Shown here: piece by piece, positions 25,327 through 33,850 of the stretch
Position numbering within the stretch: position 1 is the first letter of the stretch
Layout of the letters: each line of letters begins with the position of its first letter
Assembly: GCF_018326265.1 (NCBI RefSeq)
Contig: NZ_AP023360.1
Location: forward strand, 3,277,501-3,341,500
Direction of reading: 5' to 3'
DNA: 64,000 bases
Source of the DNA: Catellatospora sp. IY07-71
Lineage (GTDB): Bacteria; Actinomycetota; Actinomycetes; Mycobacteriales; Micromonosporaceae
Translations under genes and position numbers: made by a program
Notes under the pieces: model-generated
Told to the model about the DNA's origin: nothing
Seen by the model: the letters and a program-made list of their open reading frames with translations, nothing else
The model's database searches: none

Positions 25327-26193
25327 ATGTCCCTCACCCGAAGCTCGAAACTGTTCGCCGGTATGGCCGCCACGCTGCTCGGCGCGGCGATGTCGCTGGT
25401 CGCGGCAGCGCCCGCGCAGGCGGTGACCGGCCTGATCGTCACCATCGACTGGAGCGACCTGACCGGTTCGGAGTCGTTCAAGACCGCCAACGCGGTATGC
25501 CCGGCCGGCAAGGTGCTGCTGGGCGGCGGCGCCGACATCGTCGACGGCGGTGCCCTGGTGCACCTGAGCTCGATGATCCCGGCCGCGGCCGGTTACCCGA
25601 CGCACTCGTACTACGCCGTCGCGCGGGAGTCCGCCGCCTTCGCCGGCAACTGGACCATGTACGCCTGGGCGATCTGCGGCTCGGGCGTGACCGGCTGGCA
25701 GGTCGTGTCCGGCTCGTACACCGCGAGCTCCGGCACGAACGTCGTCGGGGTGCACCTGGCGTGCCCGTCGGGCAAGAAGGTGATCGGCACCGGGGCGGCC
25801 GCGGTCGGCGGCGGCCACTTCCTGATCCGGAGCATCGTGCCGTCGGCGGACCTGACCGAGCTGTCCGTGGAGGTCGGCGGGGACGAGGTCGCGTCGGGGG
25901 CGTACTCGGCGTACGCGTACGCGATCTGCGTGAACCCGGTGGCCGGGCAGCTGCGGGTGTCGGCGACCACGGCCGCGAACTCGATCAGCAAGGGGATCAG
26001 CGCGGCCTGCCCGGCGGGCAAGAAGCTGCACGGCACCGGCGGCACGCACACGGCCGGCAGCCAGGCGCACTTCGACCGGATCGGGCTGTGGGGGCCGGGT
26101 GCGGTGTCCGGGTCGGACGTCGCGGTGATCGAAGATCCGACCGGGTTCGCCGAGAACTGGACGGCGACGGCGTACGCCATCTGCGCGACCTGA
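25327..26193 (+). CDS. Secreted protein with three internal repeats, function unknown
   Basis: 288 residues with a signal peptide (cleavage at APAQA-VT). Three repeats of about 85 residues follow, each containing a CP(A/S)GK(K/V) turn and closing with an AYAICG/V/A motif (WAICGSG, YAICVNP, YAICAT); the six cysteines probably form three intradomain disulfides. Similar secreted repeats are common in actinomycetes without known function. The upstream GCCTACCGT could be a -10 about 50 bp before the ATG, leaving a GC-rich leader. Confidence 0.75.
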   Translation: MSLTRSSKLFAGMAATLLGAAMSLVAAAPAQAVTGLIVTIDWSDLTGSESFKTANAVCPAGKVLLGGGADIVDGGALVHLSSMIPAAAGYPTHSYYAVARESAAFAGNWTMYAWAICGSGVTGWQVVSGSYTASSGTNVVGVHLACPSGKKVIGTGAAAVGGGHFLIRSIVPSADLTELSVEVGGDEVASGAYSAYAYAICVNPVAGQLRVSATTAANSISKGISAACPAGKKLHGTGGTHTAGSQAHFDRIGLWGPGAVSGSDVAVIEDPTGFAENWTATAYAICAT

Positions 26194-26201
26194 CCTGGAA
26201 C

Positions 26202-26253
26202 GTTAAGAAGGGCACCTTCTACATCGCAAAGCGATAAGAAGGTGCCCTTCCTT
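26202..26253. repeat. Palindromic repeat family 1, inverted pair
   Basis: GTTAAGAAGGGCACCTTCT faces AAGAAGGTGCCCTTCCTT around ACATCGCAAAGCGAT. It starts nine bases after the secreted-protein stop and ends nine bases before the GH81 stop, suiting a bidirectional terminator. Confidence 0.85.
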
Positions 26254-26261
26254 TCCTCTCA

Positions 26262-29200
26262 CTACGGGGCGTAGACCTCGAATTCGAAGAGGGAGTAGCC
26301 CCAGGCGGTGGCGCGGGTGGTGCCGTTGACGCGGACGTAGCGGCCGCTGCCGGTCAGGCCGGTGAGGTCGTCGACGCCGCCGTCACCACCGGTGACCGAG
26401 CGGATGGTGGTCCAGTTGGTGCCGTCGGGCGACGTCTGGATCTGGTACGCCGAGCCGTAGGCGGCCTCCCAGACCAGCCGCACGCGGCTGATCGAGTAGG
26501 TCTGGCCGAGGTCGACGCGCAGCCACTGCGGGTCGCTGAACGTGCTGGACCAGCGGGTGGTGGTGGCGTTGCCGTCCACCGCCGCCGAGCCCGGGTAGGT
26601 CGCGCTCTCGTTGCTGGAGGTCAGCGTCGGCTTGTTGAGGGCCACGTTGACCGAGGGCTGGGTGGTGGTGCCGGTGTACGGCAGCACCACGCGGGACTGG
26701 TTGCCGATGCCGAGCGTGGTGGCCGTGCTGCCGATCGCGCTCCAGATCTCGACCCGCACCGAGCCGTTCGCCAGGTTCGCGAACGCGCCGCTGGTGGTCT
26801 TGATGCCGGACGCGTGGGTGTAGTGCTCGTACCCGGCTACCGGGTCGGTCGGGAAGTAGTTGTACGTCTCCAGCCGGTCCCAGCTGCCGTTGCCGGTGAA
26901 GTCGTACGACACCCGGACCTGCGTCGCGTTGCCGACGCCGGTGCCCGCGTCCACGAACATGTCGAAGTTCGTGGCGCCGCCGTTGTGGTTGGCGGAAAGG
27001 CCGGTGGCGGTGAACGTCTGCGGGTTGTGCGGGTTGCCGTCCCAGTTGCCGCCGGCCGCGCTGATCGTGACCGAGCCGGCCGCGCCCGCGGTGCCGGGCA
27101 GGCCGCCACCGGAGACGAGGTACCGCGTCGCGGCGAAGTTGCCGGGCGGGTTCGGCGAGGTCGACGGGCTCGGCGACGGCGGGGCCGACGGCGACGGGCT
27201 CGGCGAGGCCGGCGGCGAGGACGGCGGGTTGGACGGCGACGGGTTGGTCCCGCCGCAGGCGCCGCCACCGCTCCAGGTGAACGCGCCCGAGGTGACCGTC
27301 TTGCAGGCGGGCACGTTGAGCACGGTGCCGTTGGAGAAGGTCACCGTGATCGCGCTGCTGCCGATGTTGGACGCGACGTAGGTGCGTACGCCCGACTTGG
27401 TGAAGACCTTGGCCAGCGGGTGGTTCGCGGTCACCGTGGTGTCCACGTTGCCGAGCGCGGCCAGGTTGCGGATCCAGTGGTACGTGTGCGCCTTGCTCTC
27501 GCCCTCCTCCGAGGTGAACCCGGAGTTGGCGTTGAAGTTGTTCAGCGCGGTCTGGCCGTTGCCCAGGGCCAGGAACTCCCACAGGATGTCCTGCCAGACC
27601 GTCGGCGCGCCGCCGTTGTTGGTGACCAGCTCGTTGTAGTTGGTCTGCACGTAGGCGGGGTTGTCGCCGAGGTAGAAGTGGCCGCCGGTGATCGGCAGCA
27701 TGTTGATGCCCTGGATCATCTCCGGCTCGCCGGAGAACCAGGTCGCGTACGCGCCGCCGTCGCCCCAGACCATGCCGACCGTGTTGTGCCCGAAGGCGGC
27801 CGGGAAGTTCTGGTTGCGCACGTCGAACCAGTACTCGGCGATGGCCGCGGACTGGGTGGTGTAGATGAAGATGCCCGCGTCGCGCACGGTGGTGTTGCCG
27901 GTCGCCTGGCCCCACTGGATGAGGGCGTTGGCGAAGTTCATGCCCTCCGACGAGGACTCCTGGTTGTTGCCCGCGCCGAACGCGCCGTGCCCGGCCGCCC
28001 AGTCGTGACCGGCGAAGATGTCGAAGTCACGCAGGAACGGGAAGCGGGTGTCGTTGCGGTCGTAGTTGTTGGCGTCGCGGATCAGCAGGTCCACCATGCC
28101 GCCGTACTGCGCGTTGGTCGCCCAGGTCGGGTCGAACTTGGCCAGCGTCGCCGCCGCCGCCACGAAGTAGCCGTAGTGGAAGTGGTGGTCGTTGAGCTCC
28201 TGGTCCGAGCCGTACGACGCCGGGTAGCCGATCAGGGTGCCCCAGGTGGCGTTGTAGTAGAAGACACGGGTGGTCTTGCCCGCCGAGGCGGTGAACCAGT
28301 CGTTGAGCCGGGTCCGGATCGTGCTGAGCGCGGTGTCCCGGATCGAGGTCAGGCCGAGCTGGTCGGCGATCTCCGCGATGCGGGCGGCGCGGCCCAGGCC
28401 CTTGCCGGTCCAGTAGGTGTCGTCGCCGCGGAAGTCGGCCGGGTTCGACGCGACCGCGTTCAGGTAGTTGGTGATCGTGGTCAGGTCCGCGCCGGAGCTG
28501 TCGGCGACCGCGGGGATCTCCGGCAGCACGCCGGTGTACTTCATCGAGGTCGTGAACGAGCTGATCCCGGTGAGGATCTTCATCTGGCCGCGGGCCGAGG
28601 TGTACGTGTTCGCCAGCGGGCTGGCACCGGTCAGATAGTTCCACTGGTGCGGGTAGAGCGCGGCGACCGTGGCGGTCTGGCTGCCCTGCCGCGGCGTGGT
28701 GAGGTAGGTGTACGTCGTGTTCAGCGTGCTCGCGGCCTGGTTGTAGCTGTAGGACACGCGGGTGCCGGTGACGTGCGCGTGGGCGTACTGGCCGTAGGTG
28801 CTGGCGAGCGCGGCCCGGTCGGCGCCGGCGGGCAGCACGGCGACCGAGAAGAAGCCCTGGCCGTTCAGCGTCGAGCTGATCGAGGTGCCGCTGACCGTCC
28901 AGGTCGAGCCGCTCGGCGCGTACGCGACGTAGTCACGCCCGTTGACCGTGAAGCCGAGCTGGCCGCCGGTGTTCGACCACACCGTCGGCGTGCCCGCCGC
29001 GGTGATCTGCGCGTTGCCGCCGGTGATCTGGAAGTACGCGAACGGCAGGCCGTGGCCGATGGTGGCCTTCATGGTCCGCGCGCCGTCGCTCCAGTACGGC
29101 GTCACCGTCCAGTCGCTCCACCCGTCGACCTTGCTGTCGGGCGAGTTCAGGCCCGCCACGCCGACCAGGATGTCCTGCACGTACGGGTAGTGGAACTCGC

Positions 29201-29645
29201 CGGGGCCGGTCGCCGAGCCGCTGATCGCCGCGGTGGTGTTGTAGGAGAACCCGAGGCCGCCCGCGAGCGTGTCGTAGGAGATCGGGTGCGCGTGCAGCGG
29301 CTCGCTGTAGGAGCAGTCGAACTTCTTGAACAGCAGCGACGACCACCAGTCGTTGGTGGGCACGCCGCCGGCGGGGGCGTTGGCGGTGACCCACTGCCGG
29401 GGGTTGTTGGTCAGGTTGCCGCAGCCCACGGGCAGGGCGCGGCCGGCGGGCAGGGTGTCGGCGTAGCTGCCGGCGCCGACGGTGCCGGCCTCGGCGGTCT
29501 GCGCGATGGCGAGCCCGAACGTGGCGGCGGTCAGCACGGCGACCGCGCCGAGGATGAGGGCGCGTCGGTGCGCCCAGGTGCGGCGGTGCTGACCCGGTTG
29601 GCGGGACAGGCCGCCCGGGGTCGTTGATCGGATCGTCATTTCCAT
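26262..29645 (-). CDS. Secreted GH81 endo-beta-1,3-glucanase with two accessory domains
   Basis: 1127 residues. A long signal peptide (about 1-50) precedes the GH81 catalytic region (about 55-740), with DHHFHYGYFVAAA and NNQESSSEGMNFANA; Glu563 and Glu567 in the latter are the conserved acids of the family. A Pro/Ser linker follows (about 807-844), then a CBM56-like beta-1,3-glucan-binding domain (about 845-1000, GNWDGNPHNPQTF) and an F5/8 type C/CBM32 domain (about 1000-1127). It should cleave laminarin, curdlan or fungal cell-wall glucan outside the cell. GGAGG eight bases upstream supports ATG 29645. A LacI-type operator lies at its promoter. Confidence 0.92.
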   Translation of the reverse strand: MEMTIRSTTPGGLSRQPGQHRRTWAHRRALILGAVAVLTAATFGLAIAQTAEAGTVGAGSYADTLPAGRALPVGCGNLTNNPRQWVTANAPAGGVPTNDWWSSLLFKKFDCSYSEPLHAHPISYDTLAGGLGFSYNTTAAISGSATGPGEFHYPYVQDILVGVAGLNSPDSKVDGWSDWTVTPYWSDGARTMKATIGHGLPFAYFQITGGNAQITAAGTPTVWSNTGGQLGFTVNGRDYVAYAPSGSTWTVSGTSISSTLNGQGFFSVAVLPAGADRAALASTYGQYAHAHVTGTRVSYSYNQAASTLNTTYTYLTTPRQGSQTATVAALYPHQWNYLTGASPLANTYTSARGQMKILTGISSFTTSMKYTGVLPEIPAVADSSGADLTTITNYLNAVASNPADFRGDDTYWTGKGLGRAARIAEIADQLGLTSIRDTALSTIRTRLNDWFTASAGKTTRVFYYNATWGTLIGYPASYGSDQELNDHHFHYGYFVAAAATLAKFDPTWATNAQYGGMVDLLIRDANNYDRNDTRFPFLRDFDIFAGHDWAAGHGAFGAGNNQESSSEGMNFANALIQWGQATGNTTVRDAGIFIYTTQSAAIAEYWFDVRNQNFPAAFGHNTVGMVWGDGGAYATWFSGEPEMIQGINMLPITGGHFYLGDNPAYVQTNYNELVTNNGGAPTVWQDILWEFLALGNGQTALNNFNANSGFTSEEGESKAHTYHWIRNLAALGNVDTTVTANHPLAKVFTKSGVRTYVASNIGSSAITVTFSNGTVLNVPACKTVTSGAFTWSGGGACGGTNPSPSNPPSSPPASPSPSPSAPPSPSPSTSPNPPGNFAATRYLVSGGGLPGTAGAAGSVTISAAGGNWDGNPHNPQTFTATGLSANHNGGATNFDMFVDAGTGVGNATQVRVSYDFTGNGSWDRLETYNYFPTDPVAGYEHYTHASGIKTTSGAFANLANGSVRVEIWSAIGSTATTLGIGNQSRVVLPYTGTTTQPSVNVALNKPTLTSSNESATYPGSAAVDGNATTTRWSSTFSDPQWLRVDLGQTYSISRVRLVWEAAYGSAYQIQTSPDGTNWTTIRSVTGGDGGVDDLTGLTGSGRYVRVNGTTRATAWGYSLFEFEVYAP

Positions 29646-29720
29646 GTGCCTGGCCTCCGGGGCTGGGGGGCTGCATGCGGGGAGAACGGAGGAGCGATGG
29701 AGCGTGTGGCCGAGCGCATG

Positions 29721-29771
29721 TGAGAGCGCTCTCTGAGCGCAGAAGTTATCGGGAAGCGTTCGATACGTCAA
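29721..29771 (-). promoter_or_regulatory. GH81 promoter with LacI-type operator at +1
   Basis: Minus strand: TTGACG (29771-29766), 17-bp spacer, TAACTT (29748-29743), then the near-palindrome TGAGAGCGCTCTCT at 29721-29734 directly after the expected start point. This box is the CebR/BglR-type LacI operator of actinomycetes that responds to oligosaccharides. The regulator gene is not in the window. Confidence 0.75.
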
Positions 29772-29857
29772 TGTTTCGCGGCGATGGCTAGAGAGTTAAT
29801 CCTTGAGCGGCTTACCTTAAGTGGCCACGGCGGGTGTCCCATGGGGTGTCGCGCTGC

Positions 29858-29877
29858 GCGTGAGAGCGCTCTCACGC
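29858..29877. promoter_or_regulatory. Second LacI-type operator, perfect 20-bp palindrome
   Basis: GCGTGAGAGCGCTCTCACGC is a perfect palindrome 137 bp from the promoter-proximal box, about 13 helical turns, so a DNA loop is possible. It may also serve an unseen plus-strand transcript. In the gap 29646-30192 I see these operators, the promoter, one dispersed repeat copy and no convincing gene. Confidence 0.7.
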
Positions 29878-29882
29878 ATGAT

Positions 29883-29946
29883 TGATCGCCATCTCGTGTC
29901 AAGATCTGCGGTCCCACTGCGCTTTCCGACACGAACTCGCGATCTT
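29883..29946. repeat. Dispersed repeat family 2, copy C
   Basis: TGATCGCCATCTCGTGTC to the closing GATCTT. The right arm has lost two bases of the GACACGAG match (GACACGAA). It starts six bases after the perfect LacI palindrome. Confidence 0.75.
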
Positions 29947-30192
29947 CGCGGCTGCGCCCGCCCGGGGGCCGGGCGACCCGCGGCGGGCGCGCGGGAGTGG
30001 GGCCGGTGCCGGAGCGCGGCTGGCTGGGGAGGTTAAGGGGCCGGTTGTCCGTTTTCTGGGCGCGGTTTGGGCGTGGTGGCGGATGTTTCGGGGGTGCGGG
30101 TGACGGAGGGTGGGAGATGCGAGGGCGAGCGTGGCCTGCGGGCTGACGTCCTCGCGGCGTCCCGCAGCGGGGCGTCACCGAGGAGGAAGAAC

Positions 30193-30393
30193 GTGTCCGT
30201 CATATCTGATCTCGCGCTGTGTGCGGTGGACCGGGCGTCCGCCGAGCGCGCGGACGACTCCGACAAGGTCTGGCGATCGGCGATCCGGGAGGCCATCGCG
30301 TCGAACGTGCCGATCGAACACGTCGCCAGCAGGGCGAACGTGTCCGTGGAGGAGATCCTGTCGATCGTGTGTGAGGTCCCTGCCGCCACCTGA
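30193..30393 (+). CDS. Small helical DNA-binding-like protein
   Basis: 66 residues, no membrane segment. The C-terminal half (SAIREAIASNVPIEHVASRANVSVEEILSIV) has the spacing of a helix-turn-helix: helix IREAIASN, turn VPIEHVASRA, recognition-like helix VSVEEILSIV. Excellent AGGAGGA seven bases before the GTG supports real translation. Partners unknown. A rho-independent-like hairpin follows, so it is monocistronic. Confidence 0.65.
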   Translation: MSVISDLALCAVDRASAERADDSDKVWRSAIREAIASNVPIEHVASRANVSVEEILSIVCEVPAAT

Positions 30394-30410
30394 CGCCGGC
30401 GTTCACTCGT

Positions 30411-30440
30411 AAGGCCCTGGCAGCGACGCCGGGGCCTTCT
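30411..30440 (+). terminator. Terminator hairpin after small HTH-like gene
   Basis: AAGGCCC (30411-30417) pairs with GGGCCTT near 30440 across an imperfectly paired loop, and CTTCG follows. Placed about 17 bp after the stop codon. Confidence 0.65.
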
Positions 30441-30489
30441 TCGTGCCCTGGCTCGTTAGCCCCTGGGAATCGGACAGGGAGGGCGACAG

Positions 30490-31890
30490 GTGAACGAGGT
30501 ACTGCTCCAGGAGCGGGCGGAGACGGCCGCACGCGCGGCGACGGGCGGGTCCCGGGTGCCCCGGCTGGTGGCGTGGCCGGTGCTGGCCGGCGCCGGGCTG
30601 ACCGTGCTGGTCGTGGCGGCGATGCTGCTGCGCCTGCTGCCCACCGGCTCACGCGAGGGCGGTTGGACCTACCCGTACGACCGGCTGGCGGGGCAGTGGC
30701 ACGTGCTGTGGCCCGTCGCGGTCGCGGTGCCGGTGGTGCTCGGGCTGCTGTGGCTGTCGCGGCGGGCGCCCGCGCGGTTCGACGTAGCCGTGGCGGTGGG
30801 CTGGTTCGCCGCCGCGGTGCCGGTGCAGCTGCTGCTGCGGGCGTACACGCTGCCGTCGCTCGGCCAGATCGTGGCCAGCGACCGGGCCAACTCGTTCTAC
30901 TCGCCGTCGCAGCGCTGGAGCTTCACCGAGTTCCTCGGGAACTACATGGGCCTGGTCGAGCAGCTGCCGCCGCACGCGCGCACCAACATGCCCGGCAAGA
31001 CGCTGCTGTACTTCGGCCTCGACGCGCTCGGCCTGAGCCCCACCGGCATGGGCGTCGCCATCGTGGTGCTGGCCAACCTGTCCGCGGTGCTGCTGTGGCT
31101 GATCGTGCGCGAGCTGACCGGCGAGCGCGCCCTCGCGCTGTACGCCCTGGTGCTGGGCCTGTTCGTGCCGGGCACGCTGTACTTCACGCCGGTGCTGAAC
31201 GCGCTGTCCCCGGTGCCGATCCTGCTCGCGCTGTGGCTGCACGTGCGCTTCCTGCGTACCCGCCGGCTCGGCTGGGCGCTGGGGCTGGGCGCCGCGCTCT
31301 ACCTGGTCGTGTTCTTCGAGGCGCTGCCACTCGTCCTGGGGCTGGTGTTCGCGGCGCTGCTCGGGGTGGCGCTGTGGCGGCGCAGCCTGGCCTGGCGGGA
31401 CGTGCTGCGCCTGGTCGGGTGGGCGGTGGCCGGGTTCGCCGCCTGCTACGCCGCGCTGCGGCTGAGCTTCGGCTACGACCTGTTCGACAACTTCGGGTAC
31501 GTGCTGGCCGACGCGAACGACTTCAACGAGCGGCACCGGCCGTACGGGATGTGGCTGAGCCGCAACCTGTGGTACCTGGCGATGGCGGCCGGGTTCGCGT
31601 CCTGCCTGCTGCTCGCGGTCGCGGCGGTGGACGCGGTGCGCCGGCGCTCCGTGCACCCCGCCGCGGTGCTGGTGCTGTCCGGGCTGGCCGTGCTGGCGGT
31701 GCTCGACCTGTGGGGCATCAACCGGGGCGAGACGGTCCGGCTGTGGATCTTCCTGGCCGTGTTCCTGCAGGTCGGGGCGGCGTGGCTGTGTACGCGTACC
31801 GAACGCTTCTGGCCCGCCGCGGTCGTCGTCGCCGCCTCGATCGCCCAGGCCGCCGCGGGCCTCGCGATGATCGGCTTCGTCCGGATCTGA
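30490..31890 (+). CDS. Polytopic membrane protein, GT-C glycosyltransferase-like
   Basis: 466 residues with about 11 membrane segments. Between the first helices is a loop (GQIVASDRANSFYSPSQRWSFTEFL, then PPHARTNMPGKTLLYF) reminiscent of the periplasmic loop of GT-C polyprenyl-phosphate-sugar transferases such as ArnT/PMT-like proteins, though a DD or ED motif is not obvious. It could glycosylate a lipid or protein outside the membrane; function unproven. GTG start with GACAGG upstream. It stands alone between a terminator and a dispersed repeat. Confidence 0.65.
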   Translation: MNEVLLQERAETAARAATGGSRVPRLVAWPVLAGAGLTVLVVAAMLLRLLPTGSREGGWTYPYDRLAGQWHVLWPVAVAVPVVLGLLWLSRRAPARFDVAVAVGWFAAAVPVQLLLRAYTLPSLGQIVASDRANSFYSPSQRWSFTEFLGNYMGLVEQLPPHARTNMPGKTLLYFGLDALGLSPTGMGVAIVVLANLSAVLLWLIVRELTGERALALYALVLGLFVPGTLYFTPVLNALSPVPILLALWLHVRFLRTRRLGWALGLGAALYLVVFFEALPLVLGLVFAALLGVALWRRSLAWRDVLRLVGWAVAGFAACYAALRLSFGYDLFDNFGYVLADANDFNERHRPYGMWLSRNLWYLAMAAGFASCLLLAVAAVDAVRRRSVHPAAVLVLSGLAVLAVLDLWGINRGETVRLWIFLAVFLQVGAAWLCTRTERFWPAAVVVAASIAQAAAGLAMIGFVRI

Positions 31891-31905
31891 CCGCCGCGGG
31901 CGCCA

Positions 31906-31983
31906 TGATCGCCTGACTTGCCTGGCACCTGGGCTTATCCGCGCCCAAGATACGCCCACCTGCCAGGCAAGTCGGGCGATCTT
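31906..31983. repeat. Dispersed repeat family 3, copy 1 (upstream of the sugar operon)
   Basis: 78 bp: TGATCGCCTGACTTGCCTGG at the left, a centre with CCCAAGATACGCCCACC, and CAGGCAAGTCGGGCGATCTT at the right. The ACTTGCCTGGCA/TGCCAGGCAAGT arms are complementary over 12 bp. Ends resemble those of family 2. Confidence 0.8.
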
Positions 31984-32036
31984 CGTCTGCACGCGAGTGG
32001 GTGATCAAAATTATTGCTGGGGTTGGGTGGGTGGGG

Positions 32037-32090
32037 GCGTCAAAATTTTTGACGCTGGGGATTGACACTGTGGGTTCTGGATCGTAATTT
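32037..32090 (+). promoter_or_regulatory. RpiR-operon promoter and palindromic operator
   Basis: GCGTCAAAA-T-TTTTGACGC (32037-32055) is a perfect 9-bp inverted repeat, AT-rich inside a GC-rich region. Seven bases on comes a near-consensus promoter: TTGACA 32062-32067, 17-bp spacer, TAATTT 32085-32090. A related half site, TCAAAATTATTG, lies just upstream (from about 32014). Position suits autoregulation by the first gene product. Confidence 0.8.
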
Positions 32091-32124
32091 TCTTCATCGA
32101 CGGATCGTGGTGAAGGGGATTCAC

Positions 32125-33039
32125 GTGCAGGGTGTCATCGGTCGTATGCGGATGGAGCTGCCGAACCTGCCTGACGCGTTGCAGCGGGTGGCGGAGCAGA
32201 TCCTGGAGGACCCGGCGCTGGCGGCGCAGGCGTCCATCGTGGACCTCGCCGAGCGGGCGGGCACCTCCACCGCCACGGTGACGCGGTTCTGCCGGGTGCT
32301 GGGCTTCCGGGGGTACGCGGCGCTGCGGGTGGCCATCGCGACCGAGAGCGGGCGCGAGGCGCAGGCGCGCTGGGAGACCGACATCGACCGGGAGATCGAG
32401 CCGGGCGACCCGATGGACCGGGTGCTGGGCGTGATCGCCAGCGCGGACGCGCGCGCCATCCAGGAGACCGCGGCCCGGCTGGACCTCGCCCAGGTGGCGC
32501 GGGTCGCCGACGCGATCGCGGGCGCGCAGCGGGTGGAGCTGTTCGGGCTGGGCAGCTCCGGCACCACGGCGCAGGAGATGCAGTTCCGGCTGGAGCGCAT
32601 CCGGGTGCCCTGCTGGCACCGGCTGGACGCGCACAAGGCGCTGACCAACGCGGCGCTGCTCGGCCCCGGCGACGTCGCGATCGGCTTCTCGCACAGCGGC
32701 CGCACCCGCGAGGTGATCGAGGTGCTGGCCGAGGCGGCCGAGCAGGGCGCGCTGACCGTCGCGGTGACCTCGTTCGACAAGTCGCCGCTGGCCGAGGCCG
32801 CCGACGTGGTGCTGACCACGGCGGTGCACGAGACGACGTTCCGGCTGGCGGCGCTGTCGGCGCTGCACGGGCAGCTGGTCGCCGTCGATCTGATCTACGT
32901 CGCGGTGGCGCAGCGGACGTACGCGCGGACCACCGAGGCGTTCGAGGTCACCGCGCGGGCGGTGGAGGCACACCGGCTGCACGACGAGCCGACCTCGCAC
33001 CGGCGCCGCCACGCGCGGCGCGGTGACGCAGCCGAGTGA
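32125..33039 (+). CDS. RpiR-family transcriptional regulator (HTH + SIS)
   Basis: 304 residues: an N-terminal RpiR helix-turn-helix (about 20-75, SIVDLAERAGTSTATVTRFCRVLGF) and a C-terminal SIS sugar-phosphate-binding domain (about 115-260, VELFGLGSSGTTAQEM and FSHSGRTREVIEVL). Such regulators sense phosphosugars such as GlcNAc-6-P or MurNAc-6-P. GTG 32125 is chosen because AAGGGG stands eight bases upstream; an earlier in-frame start would lie in the promoter. First gene of a seven-gene operon and the likely ligand-responsive switch for it. Confidence 0.92.
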   Translation: MQGVIGRMRMELPNLPDALQRVAEQILEDPALAAQASIVDLAERAGTSTATVTRFCRVLGFRGYAALRVAIATESGREAQARWETDIDREIEPGDPMDRVLGVIASADARAIQETAARLDLAQVARVADAIAGAQRVELFGLGSSGTTAQEMQFRLERIRVPCWHRLDAHKALTNAALLGPGDVAIGFSHSGRTREVIEVLAEAAEQGALTVAVTSFDKSPLAEAADVVLTTAVHETTFRLAALSALHGQLVAVDLIYVAVAQRTYARTTEAFEVTARAVEAHRLHDEPTSHRRRHARRGDAAE

Positions 33040-33079
33040 GCGACCGCGCGGCCAACCCACGAGCAACACGAGGAGCGAG

Positions 33080-33814
33080 ATGAACGCGCAGACGTACCTG
33101 GAAGCCATCACCGAGCTGGTGGGCAAGGTGGGCACCGGGCAGGCCGCCAACGTGCAGCGGGCCGCCGACCTGATCACGGAGAGCCTCGACGCGGGCGGTG
33201 TGGTGCAGGCGTTCGGCAGCGGGCATTCCGAGGCGCTGGCGATGGAGATCGCGGGCCGGGCCGGGGGGCTGGTGCCGACGAACCGCATCGCGCTGCGCGA
33301 CATCGTGCTGTGGGGCGGCGAGCCGCGCGAGGTGCTGGAGGACCAGCTGCTGGAGCGGCGCACCGAGGTGGCGCACCGGCTCTACGAGCTGGCCCCGATC
33401 CAGCCCGCGGACGTGTTCGTGCTGGCCTCCAACTCCGGCATCAACGGGGTGGTGGTCGAGCTGGCCCTGCTCATCAAGGAGAAGGGGCACCAGCTGATCG
33501 CGGTGACGTCGCTGGCGCACACCGCGCAGTCGCAGCCGCGCCACCCGTCCGGGAGGCGGCTGTCCGAGATCGCCGACGTGGTGCTGGACAACGGCGCCCC
33601 GTACGGCGACGTGATCATGCCCAATCAGTCCGGCGCCGTGTCGTCGGTGACCGCGGCCGTGCTGGCCCAGATGGTGGTCACCGAGGTGGTGCGGCGCCTG
33701 GAGGAGGCGGGTCAGACCCCGCCGATCTACCTGTCCGCCAACATCGCCGGCGGCTATGAGCACAACCAGCAGTTGGAAGCGCGATACGCCGGGCGCATCC
33801 GGCGTATCGCCTAA
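33080..33814 (+). CDS. SIS-domain sugar isomerase/phosphosugar-binding protein
   Basis: 244 residues of the SIS_2 type (PF13580): VQAFGSGHSEALAMEIAGRAGG, the phosphate-binding VLASNSGINGVVVELA, and HPSGRRLSEIADVVLDNGAP. Relatives include sedoheptulose-7-P isomerase GmhA and proteins found with GlcNAc importers. It likely isomerises or binds the phosphosugar made by the operon kinase; the reaction is not identifiable from sequence. GAGGAGCGAG precedes the ATG. 40 bp after RpiR and 36 bp before the solute-binding lipoprotein. Confidence 0.88.
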   Translation: MNAQTYLEAITELVGKVGTGQAANVQRAADLITESLDAGGVVQAFGSGHSEALAMEIAGRAGGLVPTNRIALRDIVLWGGEPREVLEDQLLERRTEVAHRLYELAPIQPADVFVLASNSGINGVVVELALLIKEKGHQLIAVTSLAHTAQSQPRHPSGRRLSEIADVVLDNGAPYGDVIMPNQSGAVSSVTAAVLAQMVVTEVVRRLEEAGQTPPIYLSANIAGGYEHNQQLEARYAGRIRRIA

Positions 33815-33850
33815 CCCATCAACCCCTGTGTGCAAACGAAGGGCGACATC

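Noticed and set aside
26814-29627. Long plus-strand frame opposite the GH81 gene
   Set aside because: Composition is Val/Arg/Gly/Ala filler without motifs; the GH81 reading frame is unmistakable.
29821-30036. Plus-strand 71-codon frame in the operator region
   Set aside because: Overlaps the perfect LacI palindrome and a dispersed repeat; no ribosome-binding site, no motif.
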